NCBI GenBank assembly: GCA_023846275.1
Contig: CM043865.1
Coordinates: 32,254,412-32,318,411, forward strand
DNA: 64,000 bases
Origin: Vanilla planifolia
Lineage: Eukaryota; Streptophyta; Magnoliopsida; Asparagales; Orchidaceae
Direction of reading: 5' to 3'
Part shown: positions 37,639 to 48,129 of the stretch, piece by piece
Layout of the letters: each line of letters opens with the position of its first letter
How positions within the stretch are numbered: the first letter of the stretch is position 1
The notes under the pieces: generated by a model
Told to the model about the DNA's origin: nothing
Databases searched by the model: none
Seen by the model: the letters and a program-made list of their open reading frames with translations, nothing else
Program-made: the position numbers and the translations under genes

Positions 37639-38360
37639 TGATGTCGGACGGATTTAAGCTTTTGTTTATTGAGCAATACAAGCGATTAACCTGCAAACTT
37701 TTAGGGAAATAAAGAAAACTTGTGGGAAATTACGTGAAATTTCGAAAAAGGTAACACGCTTGAGACACCCGTCCAAGGCGATCCTAGCCAAGAGGGGACC
37801 GTGGGCAACACAGAGGTTGCTCCGTATGCTAGGCCCGCTACCTCTCGACGGCGCAGACACGGGGTACTCGGGATGGGTTAATAATACCGATCTCGAAAAA
37901 TAAAATTTTGAAAGATCGCTCAACACAGAATTAAGAGTCGGATGATCGAACTAATCAACACTAGTTTCGAGGATAACGAAGTAAGTTGTACGCGAAAAGA
38001 CTGAACCAGAGGCAACGAAGAAAATCGGATAGTAGGAAAGTGAACAGCGAGGAAATCCAAAATCCGCGAAGGAAACACGTCAAGTAAGGGAAGTGGCGGG
38101 AAGTTTCCGAGCGTACCGTTAGTACGGAAGTTGACTTGCGTTTCGTGGGTGATGCGCGAAGATATTGCTTCAGAATGGTTGATGGACTGGCACGGCGTCT
38201 CACCGCTTGGGCCTCACACCCCTCCTTCCAGTATCGGAGCCTCGACGAATCAGCACGTCGAAGTTCTTGATGCACTCACACTTGAGCTCTCAACAAGATG
38301 CAAGAAAACACAAATTCTCATTCACTAAGCGTATTCTCCAAAACATAAGGGTAGGCCTCC

Positions 38361-38369
38361 CCTTTTATA
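38361..38369 (-). promoter_or_regulatory. TATA box inside the outer solo LTR
   Basis: The minus strand reads CTATAAAAGGGGAGG in a GC-rich context, the kind of core promoter expected at the U3/R boundary of an LTR. From here transcription would run toward lower coordinates, into the left flank of copy A. Confidence 0.6.
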
Positions 38370-38610
38370 GGGAGCCTAAGGGTACAAAAATACATAAAAG
38401 CCTTAAAATAAGCTATTCCCAAACTTAATTAGAACTTGCAAGGGGACGGTTGAGCTGTCGCACGTGCGCCGCGCGTATGGGCGGTGGGCACTGCTGTCGG
38501 CGCTTTCGGTGCGGCGTGGGCGGGTGCGGCGGAGTTCGGGTCGCGCCAACCCGCGAGGGCGGGCGGGTGACCCGAAAGCATAATCGGGACGGGCGGACCC
38601 GATACCGACC

Positions 38611-38615
38611 GCGGT
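38611..38615. repeat. Target-site duplication GCGGT of the inner LTR, left copy
   Basis: GCGGT directly precedes TGTTATACCC and recurs at 41535-41539 directly after GGTGTAACA. Confidence 0.88.
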
Positions 38616-39680
38616 TGTTATACCCGGTAAAATAGTATATGTTTAATTTTCAATAATTAAATTATGGCTTGGATGATTTCAAATCGACAGTAGGATGAGC
38701 CAGGAACTCAATTGGAGGCTATTGGAATTTCTGAAATTTTCTGGGGATTTTTCGGAGCACCGAGGAATTTTTAAGTAATTTTCCCTGTTTAATTGGATTT
38801 TTGGAAATTCGAAAATCTATTTAAATCGGTCCATTAGACCGGAATTTGGTTTTTACCGCGCGTGAACCGGACCGGAGCGGTTCAGCGAAGGCGGGGGCGG
38901 TTCGCCGAGTGCGTTTGCGCGTGCGTCTGGATAAGCCGCGGATAAGCGGATCGGACGGACGAGATCAGCGGTGGAGATTAACCGGCTGATCGAAGGTTAA
39001 ACGGCGTTTTGGCAAGTCAACCGGCGCTTAATGGGTCGTTAACGGGTTATTACCGGTTTAAGCGGGGTATTTAACCCGAACCGTTTCGGCCCTTAGGGTT
39101 TCGAACGGCGGCCGGAGACGAGGCGTTCGCGGCGGACGGCGATATTTTCCGGCAGCCTTTCAAGGGGCTTTTTGTACCTGGAGGTTCGCGGGACCGAGGA
39201 GAATCGATTGGTACCGGTTTCGTTCGGCGAGGAGCAGCGGTGGGTCGCGTGTGAGCTTCACCGTCGCCGGAGAAGAAAGGTAGGAAATTCAGTTTAAATT
39301 AGTTATTTAGTAGAAAATTAAAAGCATGGAATATTTTGCTTAATGAAAACAAGCATGTGGATGAAAAATCGGATTTAATTGAATGCTAATTGGTGTCTTT
39401 TGCAAATTTCGGATTTTCTGGAAAATTTCCCATTTCGCCGAAAAATTTGTTAATGCTTAGGAGCATGTTAGGAATTTGTTCTCCTTGATCTCGGTCGCCG
39501 GAAATCGACGGGGGAAAACGGAATTTCCCGGAGAATTCGTCGCTAGGGTTTCGCGGGCGCCGGGCGGAGGAAGGAGATGGATTAGGATTTAGTTAATTAG
39601 ATAATAATTAATCGTAAATTAATTAATTAACAATTATTAATTAAATTGGCGCGGATGAGAGAGAAGCGGAAGGATTTATA

Positions 39681-39980
39681 ATTCGGAAATTAATTCCGAA
39701 TTTACGGAAATGATTTATTTAATTTTAATGCGGCGCGGAAGAGGATAAACGGGAGGAATTAAATTCGGAAATTTATCCCGAATTTTTGGAAAAAGAAAAT
39801 GCAGAATATTTAATTCGGAAATTAATCCGAATTTCGGAAAAAGGATTATGGGAAAATTTAATTCGGAAATTTAATCCGAATTTTCGGAAAAATAAATTGC
39901 AGAATATTTAATTCGGAAATTATTCCGAATTTTTGGAAAAAGGATATATGTGGAATTTAAATTCGGAAACTATTCCGAAA
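39681..39980. repeat. Array of six palindromes at about 50 bp spacing inside the inner LTR
   Basis: Short imperfect palindromes of the form ATTCGGAAAT..ATTNCCGAAT start at 39681, 39763, 39813, 39861, 39911 and 39961. After the first 82 bp step the spacing is 48-50 bp. Each arm pair could fold into a hairpin, and the segments between are A-rich with TTTCGGAAAAA. A tandem array inside an LTR is the simplest reading. Confidence 0.85.
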
Positions 39981-40450
39981 TTCGAAAAAAATGGATAAAG
40001 ACGGAAATTGATTACGGAATTTAAAATTCTCCTGAAGTAGGGAGAAATGTTATCAGTGACGACAGTACAGTTGAAAACAGTCATACAGAGGTATGGTACA
40101 TGGATGCTACCAGAACAGTCAGTAACTGGTATAGTTATATTGCTTGGATGGCAATGGCATGGATTGAGTCAGTTTACTCAGTGTTGGCATATTTTATGGA
40201 TTGGCATACTGGACCGGACTATTATAGACCCTATATGATGTTTTAGGGTAGTTGTGGTAGGTAACTGTGCGGTTCAGACTTAGCTTCCCCAGTATACATG
40301 TGGACTGGTATGCGCCTTGTCGTACCTGGACACATGTTGCCGAATCTTGGAGTTAGAGATTGACAATGACTGTAGGGGCGTGAGCTTCTATGGAAGTTGT
40401 TGGTAGAGGACTCCTTGGGACGGTGGCTGAGTCGATCTCTCCTGGTCCAT

Positions 40451-40556
40451 GTGTGTAGGCCTGCGCGCCTGAGGGTGGCAGGGGTGTCTCGCAGTGGCTA
40501 GCCAAGTGTGTAGGCCTGCGCGCCTTAGGGTGGCAGGGGTGTCTCACGTTGGCTAG
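40451..40556. repeat. 55 bp tandem duplication inside the inner LTR
   Basis: GTGTGTAGGCCTGCGCGCCT begins at 40451 and again at 40506. The two copies continue through AGGGTGGCAGGGGTGTCTC and a GGCTAG end, with few differences. Confidence 0.85.
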
Positions 40557-41892
40557 AGATTTTTGTGACTGGATCTGTCTATAGTCTCCAGGAGATTGAT
40601 TGACGAGAGACGCTGCGGTGTCGGGTGCTTAGGCGCCATGCGTGTTTCAAGATGGGCGTTCCCACTGGCACGCTACCTGGAAGCCCAGAGGAGAGCTACT
40701 CTGGTGTGACTGGGGGTGACTGTGGTTGGTCGGAGTCTGGGACTGAGAGTGCCTTTCCACCCTACATTGTTATGTTGTATTCCTATACTCTTGCTATTAT
40801 CCTTCTTTTGCATGTGAGTTTTTACTAGCTGTCTTTCCTACTGGGCGTAGCTCATTCCTTTTTTATCTATATTTTTCCAGTGGCTCGGCAGACTTGACGC
40901 CACCCAGCTTTAGGTGGGATCGTGATCAGTAGACTAGTGGAGCATATCTGATCTGTGATTTTTGAGATATTCTGATTAGTAGATTGTTGTTGTTGGATGT
41001 ATTCAGTGAGACTGTTATTTTTATGTCTTGTATTATGTAAGGGTAATTCTGACTTATGTATCTAGTTGGATGATATTGTATTTGTTGGACTTGGATCTTA
41101 TTTTTGTGATGTAGTTTCCATTCACTGTTTTACTTTATTATCTTGATGGTATAGTGTGTGGAGTGCTATATTTTATCTGAGGATGTTATGTATTTTATTT
41201 TTGATGGTGAGGTCAATACATGACTATGGAACTTAACATTGGGGGTTCAGACTTCTATTAGACCGGTTCTCCTATCGATATGGGTTAGGAGTATTGGGTC
41301 TAGTAGGAGTAACATTGCGCGAGTCCATCTGTTAATTCAGGAGTCATGAACCTGATTTGACGGTGTACCCGGGAGATGGGATCCACATTGTTAAGGAAAG
41401 TAGGTGTGTAATGATGTGTTATATCCTATGTTTTTCGTAGGCTACTCAGGTTGGTATGGGATGATCTGAGCTGTCTATATGCAAAAAAAAAAAAATTTAT
41501 GCCAAAATCAGCCTAGAAAATATGGGGTGTAACAGCGGTGACCCGATCGGAGGCGGACGGGCCGCTGGCGGCCCGCAGGGGCCGTCGCGCCGATGGTGCG
41601 GTACCCGCGCGCGGGGGCGCGCCGCAGTCCTGGCTGAGCGCGCGCACGCGCGCCTGCGGAGCGGCTGTTGGGCGGCGGCCGGCGGACTGCCAGCGGACGG
41701 ACGGCGTTCGGTGGGGCGGTGGGACCTGAGTCGCCGGTGAGCGTCTTGAATGTTTTAAAAGTCCGTTTTTGAGCATAGATTTTATTTTCGAGCTCCAAAT
41801 TGACCCTGCACAAAAATAAATTCCTCGAGCTATATCGTGCCTGACGGGATTGGGCGCGTCGAAAGTCTCGAATGTAACTGGTGTCCGCACCA

Positions 41893-42745
41893 AATGTTCA
41901 CTTGGAAAATACTGTCTTGCTTGTTTTCTTACATAATATCTTCAAGCTTGTGATATTGAGTTTCACACATTGCAAGTACCATGACCTTGATTTATTGCTC
42001 TGTTTAGCAATGTAAACTTGATTTATCACATTAGAGATACTAAATAGAAACATATTATTTTTGTCATTTGCACACTTATTATAGATTGGTTAGCATTTTA
42101 ACATTAATAACATAAGATCTATTTTCAAATAAAATTGCATGAACACTATCTATCAATTGTGTCATAGTTAATAGATTATGTGCCAAGTTAAAGATGAAAA
42201 AAATATTAAAAAGTATTTTTTTACCATAAGCAATCATCACAACAAGCATATTTGTTATGTCAAACTTGAATCTACTTGTCTCCACGTGAAACTTGTACAT
42301 TTTGCAAATCATCAAGCACTTTGAGTAATGATTTATTACCAATCATATTATTTGAACATTCACTAACCAAAAATCAAATATTATTTGAAGCTTCTTTGTT
42401 GTAAAAATTGACCAAAAATAGCTTACTCTTCTCATTTTTTTCTTCAACGTACTTTTTGTACGAGTCTTGATTCCAATAGTTCACTTTTACAAGTCAAAAC
42501 TTTAGTAATTGTAGCACTGAGGGTTCTAATATTTCCCTTTTTTCACCAATGGATTGCTTCTCTTGGGCATCAAAATGACCTTTTCCATTACCTTTATTGC
42601 ATCCTCTTTCATGATAACCTCTCCTTCCAGATGCATTTCCAAAGAAGTCTTCTTGTTTGTTTGCCTCACCTGCACTTGAGAAGCTTGAAATGCATTTTTT
42701 AATTTTTATCGATTCCATATTTTCTTTGAGGTTGCAAACAACCAA
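41893..42745 (-). pseudogene. Copia gag to GAG_pre-integrase relic, copy A
   Basis: Reading the minus strand from 42745: an RGG-like gag tail (FFGNASGRRGYHERG, GNGKGHF); then at about 42200 FNLAHNLLTMTQLIDS, the counterpart of 'VPnLkhNLLSvgQL.d.G' found between protease and integrase; then near 41980 SRSWYLQCVKLNITSLKIL, the counterpart of 'WhlRfGHlnf.sLk.L' (GAG_pre-integrase). Frames are broken between blocks. The relic continues at 37633 on the other side of the solo-LTR insertion, and 41893-41897 is the right AATGT duplication. Confidence 0.7.
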
Positions 42746-42963
42746 TTAGTCTATCAAATAAAAGAAAGGGATATCCTTAATCTCTTCAACAATAATAACC
42801 ATATAATTGTACCTATGAGTTAGATTTCATAAAATTTTGAAAACAATAATTTCATTAATATTTTTTTTAATAAATCTCATTTCAAAGAGTTTGAAGTTTC
42901 ATGTTTATTATCTTTGAAGAGTTGTAAAAAAATTTTTTAATAAATCTCCCTTCTTTTTTTTTT

Positions 42964-43638
42964 AATTCAGTTCATGTAAAGATCCCATTTTTAATGCAGA
43001 AGTGTTTTTTTTCTTTCCCTTCGCAGGACATGTTTTTGGGAGGAACTGATACCAGTGCGGTCACTCTGGAATGGGGAATGGCGGAGCTCATGAGGAATCC
43101 GGCGATCAGGAAGAAGGCACAGGAAGAGGTCCGTCGGATCGCTGGAGAAGAAGGGAGAGTGGAGGAGAAGGATATCAATCAACTCCACTACCTCAAGATG
43201 GTGATCAAGGAAACTCTGCGGATGCATCCTCCGACCACATTGCTTGCCCCACACGAGTGTATGCGGGACACCAAGCTACAGGGTTACGACGTTATGGCCA
43301 AGACGATGGCCATCATAAATGCCTGGGCCATAGGGAGAGATCCCCGGAGCTGGGATCGTCCGGAAGCGTTCTGCCCGGAGAGGTTCGAGGTCAGGCGGGT
43401 CGACTTCAGGGGAAGCTCCTTCGAGCTTATACCGTTCGGGTCGGGGCGAAGGATCTGCCCCGGAATGGCGCTTGGGCTCGCCGGCATCGAGCTTGCTTTT
43501 GCCAATATTTTGTGCCACTTCGATTGGGATCTGCCAAATGGGACGACACCGGAGGAATTGGACATGGAAGAGCGCTTTGGGTTGTCAACTCGCAGAAAGA
43601 AACCACTTGTATTAGTGGCGGCGATCCCTCCGAGTTGA
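42964..43638 (+). pseudogene. Orphan exon 2 of a CYP71-type P450 (promoter and exon 1 deleted)
   Basis: The match to the intact gene starts in the tail of the intron at 42964, passes the acceptor TTCGCAG, and covers all of exon 2 (43027-43638, 203 codons and a stop). Counting by eye there are 16 base differences in 612, about 97.4% identity, with six amino-acid changes. GGTDTS, the K-helix ETLR, PERF and the heme loop FGSGRRICPG are intact, but RLHPP has become RMHPP and FWPERF is FCPERF. About 1.8 kb holding the promoter, exon 1 and the 5' intron is missing, so no full P450 can be made and the membrane anchor and substrate-recognition N-terminal half are absent. The open frame has not yet gained stops, which points to recent loss. 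A chimeric transcript cannot be ruled out. Confidence 0.9.
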
Positions 43639-43912
43639 CATCAGTCTTTTTTTTTTTTTTTTAATACTGTAGAATAAATAAGTTGTGTACGTTTTTTTTT
43701 TTTTTTTTTTTTTAAGTTGTGTACGTTGATCCAGTTAAATGCATCTTCGAAAGCACCTCTGCAAAAACAAGAGAGAATCAAAAGAGAAAAAGTGAAAACA
43801 TGGTTTTTTAAATTATAAATTGGCAACAAATATTAAAAACTCCAAGCAGGGCCAAGTGGTTATTTGCATATAAAATCGGGTTAATAATCTGTTTTAAAAA
43901 TAAAAAATTAGC

Positions 43913-43917
<5 letters not shown>

Positions 43918-43972
<55 letters not shown>
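43918..43972. repeat. (AT)n microsatellite in the 3' flank of copy A
   Basis: About 27 AT dinucleotides, at the position where copy B has only ATGTATATAC. Confidence 0.95.
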
Positions 43973-43975
<3 letters not shown>

Positions 43976-44215
43976 GTGTTCGTTTGCTTGTCCTACTATC
44001 TAGTATTCTTTGTCTTTTGCTTTTATTAAAAAAGAAAAATCTTAATGCAAGGTTTATAGGTCAAATTTAGAAGTAAAGGGTTCAAATACACTTTGTACAG
44101 AGGACTAAGTATTATGTTAATAAGAAATTTTCTCTTATAAATCAAATAATTAAAGGATAATAAAAAAATGTATGGACAATGACATTAAAGAATAAGAAGA
44201 ATAATTTGATACTTG

Positions 44216-45409
44216 CATAAAAAATGAATAAACGATAAAAAATATAATAAATAACCATCATTGATAAAACCATATGCTCAAGAAGAATAGAATTGAGACA
44301 AATTTATTGATGTGACTAATATCTTATATTTATATAGTTATTTTCTATATAATTTTGTTGAAACTCTCATCAAATTGAATAACTCATCATTTTTTTAACT
44401 TTTTATAAGTCTAAACTTTTAAATTTGATATGAGATAGAGGTTAAATATGATTGCTAATTGAGTTTTACATGATTTTTATTAATGAGTCAATCTTAACAT
44501 ACGGGTTAACATGAGTCATTTTATTCTTCTCAAAGGCTTCTCTTCAGTCACATACATTTCACGGACTATCATCTATAATGTCGCTCCATGTCTTCAAAAC
44601 CTAATTTAAGGCTACTATGATTTTTTCCAAAAAACCAAACTAGAATAAATTTTAGCCAAAATCACAAAACAACGTGATCATTATTAGCCTCTTAGTCGAG
44701 CCTAACAATACTCATAAGGTCAAATCAAGCTATTTATGTAAACCAACCATCATCTAAGATCTAACTAAGAGCCTAATCATTTCACATTCTTATCCCTAAC
44801 ATAATTAATGTCTCATCAAGTACTTAATATCATTAGTCAAACCTTAATTCCTATCCAAAGGTTTTCTTCGTGCAAAAGCAATAATTCTTAGGAATTACTC
44901 GTGCATACTTTCTATGCTATCTTTAACCTCATCCAAGTTCTGTTCAAGTCATAACTTACCTCTAACCTCGACTAGAGTACTTGAGTTCTTAATTTTAACT
45001 TACATTTAAATTTCAAATATTAGATATTTAAATTTTAAATCTTAGATTATCATATTTTAAATCTATGACATTCAAATTTCAAACTTAAAACTTTTAAATT
45101 TCAAATCTTCTACATTCCAAATTCTAAAACTTAAGCTTTCTTAATCAATCTAATAATTTCGTAAGTTAAGTCCAAACTAATTAAGCTTATTAGTTAAGTA
45201 ATTTTCTAGTTTTGACACTTATTCAACCAAACTTAAATCTTTTTACTACTACTAATTGAGATCTAAACCTCAATTAACCTTCTTTCAAAGCCAATCCAAG
45301 ACTCAATGTTCCACACAAGGAATTCCAACACCATACTTGTCGTGGAAGTCAAATAACTTATTTTCTTAGATCTGTCATTGCATTCCAAGTTCATTGTTGA
45401 GCCTTATAC
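44216..45409. other. AT-rich spacer without a recognised gene
   Basis: No coding signature. Around 45000-45130 short degenerate words such as AAATTTCAAATATT and TTTAAATTTTAAATCTTAGA recur, suggesting decayed simple repeats. Confidence 0.4.
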
Positions 45410-46326
45410 TCAACCCTTTCAACTAACCTGAGGTTCCCAACACCTTTTTGGTAAGAAAATGATCAACTAAGATTTTCCTTTTTAATAGAAAATATTTTAT
45501 AAGTTTTTAGTTATGCTTAAAAATAAAATCTAAACTATTTATCACAAGTTTTTAAGTTAAACTATTATTTTTATAAAACTCAAGCGAAACCCTGACATGA
45601 CCTAGCATTCTTTTATGACCTAACGAAGACTCAGAAGCCCTCCTCACAAGAAACTTAAATACTCTCTCTCACCCTAAGTCATCCAAAGTCTCTTTTAAAG
45701 CTCCTAAAGAGGCCTATGCTTATAATCAAGCCCTTTTACTTAGCCTCAAAACTTAAGGCAATCAACTCCATTTGATTAGAAAACTTCAAATTTTAAATTT
45801 GACCTTTTTAGAAAAAAAAAATTTGCTTGAGTAAAAATAATGTCTTATGATATAGTTAAATAAAAAAAATCATAAATTTACATATTAAAATTTTCTCAAA
45901 TATTATAAATTATTCTTAACTAAATTTTATAATAAACTTGAATTCTTCTAAGACATATTATTTACGTATTGATAGCAATACTTTTAAGTGATTATGTCAA
46001 CAATGTAATCATGATAATATATTTTTTTATATGATAAGTCATGCTATTCTCCACGTATAAGTATAGTTTGTAATTCACCAAAAAAAAAAAAAAAACACTT
46101 ATCTTATCTTTGTGGCGACGATACCTCCGACTTGACAAACTTTTTTTTGTGAAGGCTGATCGAATTAAATGCGTAATATAATAATTTGCCCCATCTTTAT
46201 GGTTTATTGTCATCTTCTCAAAGCACCTCATGCAAAAAAAACAGAGAATCAAAAGAGAAAAAGTGAAAACAAGGCTTTTTAATATAAAATCGTGTTAGTA
46301 ATATATTTTAAAATTACAAAATTTAG

Positions 46327-46407
<81 letters not shown>

Positions 46408-46510
46408 AAGTGTTTAGTTTGCTTGTCCTGCTATGTAATATTATTTCGCTTTTTGTTTTATTAAGAGAAAAAAAAATCTAAATGCAAGATTTGTGTACTA
46501 TGGGTTTTAA
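45410..46510 (+). pseudogene. P450 tail relic 1 with shared flanks
   Basis: At 46093-46136 the sequence CACTTATCTT...GTGGCGACGATACCTCCGACTTGA is a diverged copy of the last 11 or so codons of the P450 (CACTTGTCTTAGTGGCGGCGATCCCTCCG.. in the intact gene). It is followed by the P450 3' flank (GCGTAATATAATAATTTGCC, CAAAGCACCTC, GAGAAAAAGTGAAAACA). Upstream of the tail lies AT-rich sequence shared with relics 2 and 3 and not with the P450. The left part, 45410-45760, also matches 49322-49640. The rest of the gene is absent. Confidence 0.7.
46330..46405. repeat. Long (TA)n microsatellite
   Basis: About 38 TA dinucleotides, at the same place in the P450 3' flank as the microsatellite at 43918. Confidence 0.95.
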
Positions 46511-46559
46511 TGTACATACAAACATATATTCTTTATATTACTTTTTTTATCAAATAATT

Positions 46560-47700
46560 CACACATTATTAAATAATAAAAACCTTTGATTTATATATTA
46601 AGATTTTGTAAAATATTATAAATTAATCCTAACTAAATTTTATATATCAAATGTTGTAAAAAATCTAAATTCTTTTAAGACATATTAGTTGCATATTTAT
46701 AACAACACCTTCAAGTGATTATGTCAACAATGTAATCATGATAACATTTTTTTTCTTTTTATATGACAATTTATATTTCTGTATTAGTTTTAAATTCACA
46801 CAAAAGAAACACTTATCTTGGTGGTGATGATCCCTCCAACTTCTCGAACTCTTCTATTTTACTGCAAATATGTTGTGAACTGTTATCGAATTGAATGCGT
46901 AATATAATAATTTGCCCAATCTTCTATGGTTTCTTGGCATCTTATCAAAGCACCCATGCAAAAGAAAAAAAAGAAAAAAAAAAAAGAAAAAAAGAGAGAA
47001 TTAAAAGAGTTAAAGTGAAAACACGGTTTTTTTAAATTATAAATTGGCAACAAAATTAAAAACATCAAGCAGCCCCAAGTGGTTAATTGCATAAAAATTC
47101 GTGATAATAATATGTTTTAAAACTACAAAATTAGCTTTGATATATATGCTGTATTTGTTTGCTTGTGCTTCTATGTAGTATTCTTTTTCTTTTGCTTTTA
47201 TTAAGAAAAACAATCTAAATACATACAAACATATAATCTATATATTATTTTTTTTATCATAAAATTCATATATTCATATAGTTTGAGACTTTTTAGTTAA
47301 ACGGTTGTCTTAACATAAACATGTGAAATTATAAAAAAAAATTTAATTGCACACTATTCACGTGAATTCTATATATTATTAATAAATCAATTTTGATAAA
47401 AAGTAGCAAAAAGTTAATAACCATCATTTTTGATTTTATGTAGCATGTAAGGAAAAGTTTTACGTGAAACTTAGTAATAAGAGGTTCAAATAAACTTTGC
47501 ATTGAAGATTGATTATAATGATAATTAGTAGTTTTTTTTTCTATAAATAAAATAAGTAAAAGATAATAGAAAATGCAAGAACAATGACATTAAAAAATAA
47601 GAATAATAATTTGATATTCAAGCATAAAATGAGTCAATAATAAATAAAATGTAATAAAGAATCACCAATTATACAACCACATCATCAAGAACAACAAACT
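46560..47700 (+). pseudogene. P450 tail relic 2 with shared flanks
   Basis: At 46806-46842 ACACTTATCTTGGTGGTGATGATCCCTCCAAC corresponds to the P450 C-terminal codons but without an in-place stop. The downstream match to the P450 3' flank continues to about 47700, ending in a CAATGACATTAAAAAATAAG block also seen near 44180 and 57380. The upstream AT-rich block, with GATTATGTCAACAATGTAATCATGATAA, is shared with relics 1 and 3. Confidence 0.7.
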
Positions 47701-48129
47701 TGAAAAAAATTCATTAATGTTGAAGTAAACGTTAGAGCTTACGTCTACCCCCAACCAAGGTTGAGAAAAACCCTACTATTAAAAGAGTTGTAACTTGAGA
47801 TTTTTTTCTTATGATTCACCTTTAACTTGAGGATTTTTCCTGCGATTTACCTCCAACCTATTAGCTTTTATAGATTCAACTATAACCTGGGTTTTTATGA
47901 GCTTAATCTCAACTCGAGTTTTTATGTGATCAAACTGAACTTAGACTTTCACAAATGTCAGGCCACCCAACCTAAAAGAAAAAGAAAATACAACAATATA
48001 CTAATTTCTTATAAAAATGTACACTTGCCACAAAGAACAGTACTTAAATTCATGTTATTTAACATATACATATTATCAACAATCATTTTTTAATTTATTT
48101 TCACATGTAAAATTCCTCTTTTTCAAAGT
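47701..48129. other. Spacer of uncertain origin
   Basis: An 88-codon plus-strand frame at 47827-48093 has no recognisable family. The stretch may be the 3' end of the LTR-like element read from 49321. Confidence 0.3.

Larger units (their letters stand above)
38616..41534 (+). mobile_element. Inner solo LTR, 2919 bp, Ty3/gypsy-like (Tekay/Del type ends)
   Basis: It begins TGTTATACCCGG and ends GGGGTGTAACA; these ends are near-perfect inverted repeats and typical of long plant Ty3/gypsy LTRs. A 5 bp GCGGT duplication flanks it exactly. No gag, protease, RT or integrase frame is visible inside, and no second LTR copy, so the whole length is best read as one solo LTR. Internal features: a GC-rich zone at 38850-39290, a six-palindrome array at 39681-39980, a 55 bp tandem duplication at 40451-40556, and an A-tract near 41482. 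Orientation is not certain because the ends are symmetrical; plus is chosen because the layout (AT-rich start, then GC-rich zone) resembles the LTR-like segment read from 49321. Short open frames within it are not gene-like. Confidence 0.8.
37639..41892 (-). mobile_element. Outer solo LTR (about 1330 bp, split by a second LTR), minus orientation
   Basis: The boundaries are set by the comparison with copy B and by the AATGT duplication. On the minus strand it begins TGGTGCGGACACC and ends CCGTCCGACATCA, the TG...CA form of an LTR. Removing the inner element and one GCGGT leaves about 1330 bp. It is much richer in GC than its surroundings, most strongly at 41535-41750. A TATA box CTATAAAAGG lies on the minus strand at 38361-38370, fitting a U3 promoter. 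No gag or pol flanks it; the flanks are continuous copia relic. It is therefore a solo LTR left after recombination between the two LTRs of a full element. GC-rich open frames inside it, up to 126 codons, look incidental. Confidence 0.8.
35508..44215 (+). repeat. P450 segmental duplication, copy A (truncated gene, with nested LTR insertion)
   Basis: It aligns in the same orientation with 50878-57418. The left boundary is CTTAG|ATTTCATCCCATCAAGAG against GTTAG|ATTCCATCCCATCAAGAG at 50881. The match runs through the AT-rich left flank, a copia relic, P450 exon 2 and the 3' flank. Copy A has two large differences: a 4254 bp insertion at 37639-41892 (plus the duplicated 5 bp target) and a deletion near 42930-42964 that removed the counterpart of roughly 54150-55985. 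Flanks look roughly 85-90% identical by eye. Confidence 0.85.

Noticed and set aside
39681-39980. Regularly spaced short repeats resembling a CRISPR array
   Set aside because: The host is a plant, the repeat is an imperfect palindrome, the spacers are similar to one another, and the array lies inside an LTR.
40047-40238. 63-codon plus-strand frame
   Set aside because: It lies inside the inner solo LTR and has no retroelement or other domain signature.
41508-41893. GC-rich frames of 60-126 codons on both strands
   Set aside because: They fall inside the outer solo LTR, and their Pro/Arg/Ala-rich composition follows from the GC-rich bases. No family match.
43071-43664. 197-codon plus-strand frame over the P450 exon 2
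   Set aside because: It is the +1 shadow of the exon 2 coding frame; the same shadow appears over the intact gene at 56095-56529.
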